DNA of 5,057 bases from Acidobacteriota bacterium (GTDB lineage Bacteria; Acidobacteriota; Vicinamibacteria; Vicinamibacterales; UBA2999): positions 1 to 5,057 of the forward strand of contig JABFRY010000505.1 in NCBI GenBank assembly GCA_013140955.1, written 5' to 3'. Positions 1-5,057 of the stretch are shown one piece after another. The notes below the pieces were generated by a model. It did no database searches and had not been told where the DNA came from. It saw nothing but the letters and a program-made list of their open reading frames with translations. Each line of letters starts with the position of its first letter. Position 1 is the first letter of the stretch. The position numbers and the translations under genes are program-made.

Positions 1-113
1 TGACGTGTCCGGCCGGCGTGTCGAGTCACGCCGACACGGCTGCGTGAAGGCGCGAGGTGGCACAGGGCGTCCGCTCGGTTGAGCGCTCACGAGGGCGATG
101 AGCGACCCGAGCG
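1..113. repeat. Left copy of a long direct repeat (at least 113 bp), cut by the window edge
   Basis: Positions 1-113 match 4945-5057 in the same orientation at a fixed offset of 4944, with only four differences (at 3, 28, 40 and 41). Positions 42-113 are identical, base for base, to 4986-5057. The copy lies in non-coding DNA beyond the 3' end of the PD40 gene. It can fold into two hairpins: a 7-bp stem CGTGTCG/CGACACG (17-23 with 32-38) and a nested hairpin at 72-113. It also contains the 10-bp palindrome TGAGCGCTCA (80-89). No convincing reading frame crosses it. It resembles a dispersed intergenic repeat more than a gene fragment, but the family is not one I recognise. The true boundaries are unknown because the window starts inside it. 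Confidence 0.9.
72..113. other. Nested inverted repeat (hairpin) inside the left repeat copy
   Basis: The outer arms CGCTCGG (72-78) and CCGAGCG (107-113) are perfect reverse complements. Inside them, CGCTCA (84-89) pairs with TGAGCG (99-104) around a 9-nt loop. A 5-nt/2-nt internal loop separates the two stems. The same structure is fully conserved at 5016-5057 in the right copy. It could act as a transcript-end structure or a target for a transposase-like protein; the sequence does not decide between these. Confidence 0.6.
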
Positions 114-305
114 TCACGGGTCTGCTCCGGCCACCGCAGCGCCTTCCGGCGCGAACGAGTCACGACGGCTGGGCACCTCACGCCCGCCGCGGTGCCGCAT
201 GGATCGGTGTCGGGGCATCCCGGCGTTCGGGTGGCCCGGCTGGTGCGCAGGCGCGGGAGGGGCGGGCGCCCCGTACCCGCGCCTGCGACGAGGTCACTGG
301 CCGCC
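114..305. other. Non-coding spacer between left repeat and PD40 gene
   Basis: No supported gene is present. The open frames here are shadows of high-GC sequence and show no family motifs. Two structures stand out: a short perfect hairpin GCGCC-TTCC-GGCGC at 139-152, and the large hairpin at 246-287, annotated separately. The 9-mer CGAGTCACG in the repeat (22-30) occurs again at 156-164, which may be chance. Confidence 0.6.
246..287 (-). terminator. Strong hairpin terminator for the kinase-PD40 transcript
   Basis: A perfect 12-bp stem is formed by CGCAGGCGCGGG (246-257) and CCCGCGCCTGCG (276-287). Inside it a second 5-bp stem, GGGGC (259-263) with GCCCC (268-272), closes a 4-nt loop. The structure begins 18 bp after the stop codon of the leftward PD40 gene, the expected place for a transcript end. 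No T-run follows on the minus strand, so it is not a textbook intrinsic terminator, although U-tract-poor hairpins at gene ends are common in GC-rich bacteria. It could also protect the mRNA 3' end or block readthrough from either side. Confidence 0.7.
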
Positions 306-1253
306 TCAGTCCGGGAGCTTTCGGACCCTGCGCGTGCTCGTGTAGATGTCGCCGTCGCGGCCGAAGTAGAGGCGCCGGCCATCCCACGACAGGCTGGAAC
401 GCGTTTCGCTGCCCGGCGAGTTAACCGCGGTGCCCAGGTTGATCGGCGCGGACCACCGCTTCCGGGTGTCCGATCGAGTCGCCACGTAGACGTCGAAGCT
501 GCCGTAGCCCACCGTGCCGTTCCCATCAACGGGCCGGAGCGAACTGAAGACGATCTCCAGCCCGTCGGACCGTACGTTGGGCATCCGGTCGTCGAATTCG
601 GTGTTGAGCTCGCGCACGGGCGAGGGCGGGCCGAAGGTGCCGTCCGCCCGCATGCGGCTCCGGTAGATGTCCTGGTTGCCCGACACGTTGCTCGAGAAGA
701 ACAGGAACGTGCCTTCGTCGGTCGTGACGAGGGAGGGGCTGAACTCGGCACCCTTGCTGTTGGGTCCCGTGCCGGTCTCGACGCAACCGAGGTGGCGGGG
801 CGTCCCCCAACCGATCGCGGCGTTGCGACGAACGATGTACATGTCGCCGAGGCCAGGGCCGGCCTGGCAGGTCTCCGGGCCGGGGCGATCCGAGACGAAG
901 AGCAGGTAGCCGTCGTCCACGGGCGTCGGGCAGAAGTCGTTGGTCTCCGAGTTCACCGGTGCCTCCAGCATCTGCGGCGGTCCGAAGGACTCGTTGATGC
1001 TCGATCTGTCGGACGCCCAGATGTCGTTGCCTGTCACGCCGTTACGGGTCGAGGCGATGTACAGGCTCAGGCCGTCCCTCGACTCGATGGGGCATCCGTC
1101 AGCAGTGGGACCGTTGACCGCTTCCACAGGGACGGCTGGCCTCCACGGGGACCAACTGAACTGGGTGGCCGTCACACCGGTGGTCGACAGCATCATCACC
1201 ATCAGCGTCGCGGCCGCGACGACGCTCGATCCGACCAGCATCTTTCCTCGCAT
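306..1253 (-). CDS. Secreted PD40 (TolB-like) beta-propeller protein
   Basis: This encodes a 315-residue protein of unknown specific function. Residues 1-30 look like a Sec signal peptide: MRGK, a hydrophobic run, then a likely cleavage after VTA near residue 29. There is no lipobox cysteine, so it is probably soluble in the periplasm or secreted. The mature part has about five PD40-type blades with the pattern P...DG..L.F.S.R....DIY followed by W..P..L. They lie roughly at residues 53-98, 108-155, 170-217, 224-273 and 282-306. Four cysteines (54, 108, 129, 157) could form disulfides. The ATG at 1253 is supported by a good ribosome binding site, GGAGGAGT (1258-1265, minus strand). The gene follows the PD40 kinase on the same strand after 81 bp and may be co-transcribed. 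PD40 propellers usually bind proteins or ligands; partnership with the kinase sensor domain is inference. An enzymatic role is not supported by any motif I can see. Confidence 0.88.
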   Translation of the reverse strand: MRGKMLVGSSVVAAATLMVMMLSTTGVTATQFSWSPWRPAVPVEAVNGPTADGCPIESRDGLSLYIASTRNGVTGNDIWASDRSSINESFGPPQMLEAPVNSETNDFCPTPVDDGYLLFVSDRPGPETCQAGPGLGDMYIVRRNAAIGWGTPRHLGCVETGTGPNSKGAEFSPSLVTTDEGTFLFFSSNVSGNQDIYRSRMRADGTFGPPSPVRELNTEFDDRMPNVRSDGLEIVFSSLRPVDGNGTVGYGSFDVYVATRSDTRKRWSAPINLGTAVNSPGSETRSSLSWDGRRLYFGRDGDIYTSTRRVRKLPD

Positions 1254-1257
1254 GGGT

Positions 1258-1265
1258 ACTCCTCC
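1258..1265 (-). promoter_or_regulatory. Ribosome binding site of the PD40 gene
   Basis: On the minus strand this reads GGAGGAGT, ending 4 nt before the ATG at 1253, so the AGGAG core sits 5 nt from the start. It fixes the first ATG as the start rather than the methionine at residue 5. It is the clearest Shine-Dalgarno sequence in the window; the other two genes have weak or no such signals. Confidence 0.8.
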
Positions 1266-1279
1266 CGGTTATCGACGAG

Positions 1280-1297
1280 CCCCGACCGATCTCGGGG
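1280..1297. other. Small hairpin in the kinase-PD40 gap
   Basis: CCCCGA (1280-1285) pairs with TCGGGG (1292-1297) around a 6-nt loop, within the 81-bp gap between the two leftward genes. No T-run follows it on the minus strand, so it is unlikely to be a full terminator. It could shape processing or relative expression of the downstream PD40 gene. No convincing promoter is visible in the gap. Confidence 0.35.
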
Positions 1298-1334
1298 GCG
1301 TCTTCAACCAAGGCGTCGAAACGAGAGGAATGTG

Positions 1335-4223
1335 CTAACGGGTGGTGACGGGCTGCAGCGAACGGGACCAGTTGAGGGTGAGCACCAGGGCCGGTTCCCC
1401 TGGCACCCGGACCATGAGGAAGCGGCGGCCATCAGGCGAGATGTCGTAGGTCTGGGATGACCCGCCGGAGCCGGCACCGGCAAGGCCGGTGCCCTCGAAG
1501 AGCTTGGTGCGTGGCCCGACGCGAAACGATGGCGTGGTCGTCACTGCCGCGCTCATCATCGCACCGGTGAAATCGCGGTAGAAGAGCTCGCTTCCGTCCG
1601 GCGCCCACACGGGCTGGCGCCCCCCACCGGTCGAGATCATCCAGCGGCCCGCGTCCACGTCGGGATACGGGCGGACATAGACCTCGAAGTGGCCGGTCTC
1701 GTCGGAGTCGTACGCGAGCCAGCGGCCGTCTGGTGAGACATCCGCGGACAGTTCGCTGCCGGGCCCGTGCAGCACCGGCACGAGCTGTCGCTCGTCATCG
1801 ATCGACAGCGAGACGATGTCGCGGTTGCCGCCACCGCTCACCGAGAGCAGCAGACGCCCGTCGGGTGCGAAGTCGATCGGCAGCTGAACACGAAGGCTGT
1901 CACTGAGCAACTCGGCCTCGCCCACGCCATCGGCCCACCGCCAGAACGTCCCGACCGCTCCGTTGCTGCCGGACCGACCGAAGGCGACGTGCTGCCCATC
2001 GAGACTCCAGGCGACGGTGGGATTGTCGGTCTCGTCGCTGACGAGGCGATCCAGCGTCTGAGCCGTGAAGTCCCACAGCCAGACGTCGCGGTCACCCCGC
2101 GACGGCTCGAGGGCCACCAGAGCCGCGCGCGACCCGTCGGGGGAGAGCTCGGGATAGACGTAGAGTCCTTTCGGCGCGCCGACCGGCTGCATGCCCCCGA
2201 TGCGGTCCACCCAGACCAGCTCGTTCTGAAGCGTGAGTGGATCGCCGGACACATAGACGAGGGTCCCGTCGAACGACACGGCAAAGTCCGACACTCCGGG
2301 TTCGGTGACCACCCGCATGGGCTCGCCGGTCGCCTCCAGGCGAGCCAGGTCGAAGGGCAGCGCCATCAGGGTGCCTGCCGACAGGTAGAGCAGATGCCCG
2401 GTCGGGGAGTACCTGGCGGCCCCGCCGCCCTGCAGCAGCAGTTTCCGCTCCCCGCTGCGCATGTCCACGACTTCGATCCGGCCGCCGGCCGAATCTGCCA
2501 GGCCGGTGAGCGGAATCACGAAGGCCCGGGTTGCCATGACCGTCACGAGGGCGGCCCGACCACCGGGGAGCACGTCGGGGAACGTCAACTGCTCGCCATC
2601 TGTCAGGCCCGGGACGGGCACCTGTTCGAAGCCGCCATCCTCGGCCTGACGGTGCAGTCCCTCCGAGTCCGTGTACACGACGCCGGTGTCACCCCAGGTG
2701 CCGACCGTCGCGCTACCGGTACCGACCACGGTGACAGGGGTTCCACCGTTCACCGGCACCTTCCGGATGGCACCGCTGCTGCTGTACCCGAGCCATTGCC
2801 CATCGGGCGAGAAGAAGAAGTGCGCCGCAGCCGGTTCCACCGGAACCACCACGTCTGGCCGGCCGTCGCGGGACCGGACCACGACGCCCGCCGTCGTGCG
2901 GTACGCGAAGCGGGACCCGTCGGGCGCCATGGCCAGATCGCGGTACAGCGTGGGCATGAGCGGACGCCCCGGCGCGGTCGCCAACTGCATGTGTGTCACA
3001 GGTGCCGGTTGTGGCGACGCCACCCCGAAGGCGCCCCACGCAGTCACCGCGGCGAGCACACCAACGGCAACACCAGCGGCAATACCGGCGCCGAGATGCC
3101 TACGCGGGTCGGACCGTCGCATCGACAGAGGCGCGCGCGAACCAGACGACCCGACGTCGGCGAGGAGATCGTCGACCTCGATGCGCGCGTCACCCATGTG
3201 CTGCAGCCTGCGCCGCGTGTCCTTCTCGAGACACCGCTGAATCAGCTGGCGAAGGGCGTGGGGCGTGCCAGCGGGAAGCGCCTCCAAATCCACGGGAGCG
3301 TTCAGGACCTGTGCGATGACGTCTGCCGGCGTGGCGCCGTGAAACACGGCACGGCCGGTGAGCATCTCGTAGAGCACGCAGCCGAAAGCCCAGATGTCGG
3401 CGTGGTGGTCCACCACATGACCTCGCGCCTGCTCGGGACTCATGTACGCGGGCGTCCCCACCACCTGGCCTGGCAGCGTGTCACCACTGCCCCGGGAGCC
3501 CGGGATGGTGTCGGCATCGGCAACACCCCGCGCCAGGCCGAAGTCGAGCACCTTGACCAGGCCACTTCCGGCAACCTTGATATTGGCCGGCTTCAGGTCG
3601 CGGTGTACGACTCCCTTCTCGTGTGCCGCCTCGAGCGCCTCGGCCACGCCGCGCGCAATCGTCAACGACTGACGCAGCGGCAACCCGGATCCCGCGCCCC
3701 GTCCGTGCAGCAGAGCGTCCACGGTCTCGCCGTCCACGAACTCCATCACGATGGCGTGACTTTCGCCGAACTCTGCCAGTTCGTGAACCGTGGTGATGTT
3801 GGGATGGTTCAACGACGCCAGGATGCGCGCCTCTCGACCGAGGCGCTTCACGCGGCCGGCATCCGAGGCGAAGAGCGGAGGCAGCAGCTTCAGGGCCACG
3901 GGGCGCTGGAGCCGCACGTCCTGCGCCTGATAGACCACACCCATGCCTCCCGAACCTATCCAGCGCTCGACACGGTAGTCTCCGAACTGGCGGCCCACGA
4001 GCGTGTTCGGCTCGCCGAACACCGTCGCGGCAAGCACCGGTGGACTCAGGGAGGCCGCTGCGAGGCCCTGCGGCTCGGCGTGCGCGAGCAGCGACTCGAC
4101 CTCCGCTCGCAGAGCGGCGTCACCCTCACAGGCCTGCGCGAGAAGCGCCGCGCGGGCGGGCTCTGGAAGGGACAGACACGAGTGATACAATTCCTCGACT
4201 CGTCCCCAACGTTCCGGCGTCAT
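1335..4223 (-). CDS. Receptor-type Ser/Thr protein kinase with C-terminal PD40 beta-propeller
   Basis: This encodes a 962-residue transmembrane Hanks-type kinase. Residues 1-50 form the short N-terminal segment common in acidobacterial kinases (MTPERW..VEELY, then LRAEVESLL). The kinase domain spans about 82-354 with every catalytic element present: glycine loop GSGGMG (90-95), VALK Lys112, helix C Glu131, HRDLKPAN (207-214, Asp209), DFG (227-229), activation segment GTPAYMSPE (256-264) and DIWAFG (276-281). One membrane helix follows at about 377-400. The rest (411-962) is an extracytoplasmic propeller with PD40 motifs near 433, 471, 606, 650, 693, 739, 785, 829, 873 and 928. It should phosphorylate Ser/Thr on cytoplasmic partners in response to an external signal; the divergent ECF sigma gene is the obvious candidate substrate (inference). 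Start choice: the ATG at 4223 fits the family's usual N-terminus and has a weak GGA 8 nt upstream. The ATG at 4232 would add MPA. The frame stays open to 4490, but that stretch is antisense to the sigma gene. Confidence 0.95.
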   Translation of the reverse strand: MTPERWGRVEELYHSCLSLPEPARAALLAQACEGDAALRAEVESLLAHAEPQGLAAASLSPPVLAATVFGEPNTLVGRQFGDYRVERWIGSGGMGVVYQAQDVRLQRPVALKLLPPLFASDAGRVKRLGREARILASLNHPNITTVHELAEFGESHAIVMEFVDGETVDALLHGRGAGSGLPLRQSLTIARGVAEALEAAHEKGVVHRDLKPANIKVAGSGLVKVLDFGLARGVADADTIPGSRGSGDTLPGQVVGTPAYMSPEQARGHVVDHHADIWAFGCVLYEMLTGRAVFHGATPADVIAQVLNAPVDLEALPAGTPHALRQLIQRCLEKDTRRRLQHMGDARIEVDDLLADVGSSGSRAPLSMRRSDPRRHLGAGIAAGVAVGVLAAVTAWGAFGVASPQPAPVTHMQLATAPGRPLMPTLYRDLAMAPDGSRFAYRTTAGVVVRSRDGRPDVVVPVEPAAAHFFFSPDGQWLGYSSSGAIRKVPVNGGTPVTVVGTGSATVGTWGDTGVVYTDSEGLHRQAEDGGFEQVPVPGLTDGEQLTFPDVLPGGRAALVTVMATRAFVIPLTGLADSAGGRIEVVDMRSGERKLLLQGGGAARYSPTGHLLYLSAGTLMALPFDLARLEATGEPMRVVTEPGVSDFAVSFDGTLVYVSGDPLTLQNELVWVDRIGGMQPVGAPKGLYVYPELSPDGSRAALVALEPSRGDRDVWLWDFTAQTLDRLVSDETDNPTVAWSLDGQHVAFGRSGSNGAVGTFWRWADGVGEAELLSDSLRVQLPIDFAPDGRLLLSVSGGGNRDIVSLSIDDERQLVPVLHGPGSELSADVSPDGRWLAYDSDETGHFEVYVRPYPDVDAGRWMISTGGGRQPVWAPDGSELFYRDFTGAMMSAAVTTTPSFRVGPRTKLFEGTGLAGAGSGGSSQTYDISPDGRRFLMVRVPGEPALVLTLNWSRSLQPVTTR
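4183..4191 (+). promoter_or_regulatory. Possible extended -10 element for the ECF sigma gene
   Basis: The plus strand reads TGA-TACAAT, matching an extended -10 (TGn plus a hexamer one base from TATAAT). This is an AT-rich island in very GC-rich DNA. The -35 position (CTGGAA, about 4163-4168) is poor, which an extended -10 can tolerate. Transcription would start near 4198, giving a leader of about 56 nt before the GTG at 4254. The element lies inside the first codons of the divergent kinase gene, as expected when the two starts are so close. It is a by-eye match only. Confidence 0.4.
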
Positions 4224-4253
4224 GGCAGGCATCCGAACGCGGCCGATCTTATC

Positions 4254-4853
4254 GTGCCAGGGCTTTCCCGCCGCTCCCAAATCACGCAGCTCCTGACGGC
4301 TTGGAGCAATGGCGACGAGGCCGCGCTCGAGACCCTCACCCCCCTGGTCGAGCGCGAACTTCACAAGCTGGCCATCGGCTACATGGCCGGCGAACGCCCC
4401 GACAACGTCCTGCAGGCGACAGCACTGGTCAACGAGGCGTACCTGCGCCTCGTTGCCTGGAAGGACGCCCGCTGGCAGAACCGTGCGCACTTCTTCGCGA
4501 TGGCCGCCACCATCATGCGGCGGATTCTGGTGGACGAGGCCAGGCGTCAGCAGCGGGCGCGCCGAGGCGGTCGTCCCGTTCGGGTGCCGCTCTCCGAGAT
4601 TCGGAACCTCGCCTCACCACAACCCAGCGCCGACGTGATCGCCCTCGACGATGCCCTGGCGGCACTCGAGACGCTGGACCGACGCAAGAGCCGCGTCATC
4701 GAGCTGCGGTTCTTCGGCGGGCTGAGCCTCGAAGAGGCCGCACACGTGCTGGGAGTGTCGGTCGCCACCGTGCGCCGCGACTGGAGCCTGGCCCGCGCCT
4801 GGCTGTCTCGCGAGCTGAGCCGCAGCGAGAGCGCAGGCGACGACAAAGCGTAG
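4254..4853 (+). CDS. ECF-subfamily RNA polymerase sigma factor (TIGR02999/ECF43-like)
   Basis: This encodes a 199-residue sigma factor that redirects RNA polymerase to its own promoter set. Region 2 spans about residues 9-100, with LVNEAYLRL (58-66), WQNRAHFFAMAA (74-85) and IMRRILVDEARR (87-98), a signature of the TIGR02999 family. Region 4 spans about 130-190, with ALETLDRRKSRVIELRFFGG (137-156) and a helix-turn-helix around LSLEEAAHVLGVSVATVRRD (157-176). Length is close to the family norm of about 190. The usual acidic DAED-like cluster in region 2.2 is replaced by LQATALV (53-59), leaving Thr56 at that spot. No anti-sigma factor gene is visible; a PD40 Ser/Thr kinase is divergently encoded instead. 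The GTG at 4254 avoids overlap with the kinase and gives a normal N-terminus, but has no Shine-Dalgarno sequence. An in-frame GTG at 4182, with AAGGGA 9 nt upstream, would add 24 residues and overlap the kinase start. Confidence 0.93.
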   Translation: MPGLSRRSQITQLLTAWSNGDEAALETLTPLVERELHKLAIGYMAGERPDNVLQATALVNEAYLRLVAWKDARWQNRAHFFAMAATIMRRILVDEARRQQRARRGGRPVRVPLSEIRNLASPQPSADVIALDDALAALETLDRRKSRVIELRFFGGLSLEEAAHVLGVSVATVRRDWSLARAWLSRELSRSESAGDDKA

Positions 4854-4944
4854 GCAAGGGTCGGCCGCCGGTCGGCGCCAGATGATCGACCCCTTCTGCG
4901 TCCCTGCGAGCGGATGTGCGATCGCCTGATCGCGGCGGCGGGCG
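4854..4944. other. Non-coding spacer downstream of the sigma gene
   Basis: No gene is supported between the sigma stop codon and the right repeat. Apart from the hairpin at 4918-4933, only short GC-rich self-complementary words are seen. The open frames on either strand have no recognisable family features. Confidence 0.55.
4918..4933 (+). terminator. Possible terminator hairpin after the sigma gene
   Basis: GCGATC (4918-4923) and GATCGC (4928-4933) form a perfect 6-bp stem with a 4-nt GCCT loop, 64 bp beyond the sigma stop codon. There is no following T-run and the stem is modest, so this is a weak call. The hairpins in the adjacent repeat could end the transcript instead. Confidence 0.35.
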
Positions 4945-5057
4945 TGGCGTGTCCGGCCGGCGTGTCGAGTCGCGCCGACACGGAGGCGTGAAGGCGCGAG
5001 GTGGCACAGGGCGTCCGCTCGGTTGAGCGCTCACGAGGGCGATGAGCGACCCGAGCG
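4945..5057. repeat. Right copy of the long direct repeat, cut by the window edge
   Basis: This matches 1-113 in direct orientation with four substitutions (4947, 4972, 4984, 4985) and no gaps; the final 72 bases are identical. Both hairpins of the left copy are preserved: CGTGTCG (4961-4967) with CGACACG (4976-4982), and the nested structure at 5016-5057. All four differences fall outside the paired arms. The repeat starts about 91 bp after the sigma gene stop codon. The window ends while the match is still perfect, so the real repeat is longer. Confidence 0.9.

Noticed and set aside
78..84. GTTGAGC resembling an integron attC R' core (GTTRRRY)
   Set aside because: No matching RYYYAAC partner lies upstream at attC distance in either repeat copy, and no integrase is present. 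A 7-base degenerate match is expected by chance.
114..305. Small protein-coding gene in the left spacer
   Set aside because: The open frames lack a convincing ribosome binding site and known motifs, and they run through the strong hairpin and repeat sequence.
1254..1334. Separate promoter for the PD40 gene in the 81-bp gap
   Set aside because: A TTGAAG word is present on the minus strand but no -10-like sequence lies at the right distance.
192..1460. Long plus-strand frame overlapping the PD40 gene
   Set aside because: It has no recognisable motif and a composition typical of antisense shadow. The minus strand has a signal peptide, PD40 repeats and a strong ribosome binding site.
1767..4253. 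Very long plus-strand open frame antisense to the kinase, running into the sigma gene
   Set aside because: It is stop-free because of high GC and codon bias in the real minus-strand gene. The translation before about 4254 is rich in R, H, G and P and shows no domain, whereas the opposite strand encodes a complete kinase with all motifs.
4233..4330. Minus-strand promoter for the kinase (GATAAG near 4243-4248, TTGCTC farther upstream)
   Set aside because: The hexamers match poorly and the spacings do not fit; nothing is strong enough to annotate.
4224..4490. N-terminal extension of the kinase frame beyond MTPERW
   Set aside because: It is antisense to conserved region 2 of the sigma factor and does not resemble the kinase family N-terminus. 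MPA (from the ATG at 4232) is the only plausible addition.
1..5057. CRISPR array or tandem repeat array
   Set aside because: The long repeat occurs only once at each end, about 4.9 kb apart, with no short regularly spaced repeats between.

Overview
The window is GC-rich throughout and has tightly packed bacterial coding. Its gene content is a TIGR02999-type ECF sigma factor, a membrane Ser/Thr kinase with a PD40 beta-propeller sensor, and a secreted PD40 protein. This mix is typical of Acidobacteriota, and a Vicinamibacteria-like (Luteitalea-like) source is my best guess. That placement is inferred from gene families and base composition; there is no rRNA or other marker here to prove it.

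Layout. Positions 1-305 are non-coding and hold a long repeat copy (1-113), a small hairpin (139-152) and a very strong hairpin (246-287) just past the end of the first gene. A secreted PD40 beta-propeller protein runs leftward (1253 to 306). An 81-bp gap separates it from the upstream leftward gene, a 962-residue receptor-type Ser/Thr kinase (4223 to 1335). The kinase has an intact cytoplasmic catalytic domain, one membrane segment and a C-terminal extracytoplasmic beta-propeller with about ten PD40 motifs. Only about 21-30 bp separate its start from the start of a rightward ECF sigma factor gene (4254-4853), so the two regulators are transcribed head to head. Positions 4854-5057 are non-coding and end in a second copy of the left-hand repeat (4945-5057; 109 of 113 positions identical).

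How the genes may work together. The sigma factor lacks the acidic cluster that ECF factors normally carry in region 2.2 and has a threonine there instead. In the ECF43-type EcfP/PknT pair of Vibrio parahaemolyticus, a partner Ser/Thr kinase activates the sigma factor by phosphorylating a threonine in this region. The simplest model is that the propeller kinase senses something outside the membrane and phosphorylates the neighbouring sigma factor. The small secreted propeller protein, made from the same strand as the kinase, could be a periplasmic partner. Its function is not known.

The most unusual non-coding feature is the pair of near-identical direct repeats bracketing the whole locus. 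Each copy can fold into two hairpins. Both copies run off the window edge, so their full length is unknown.
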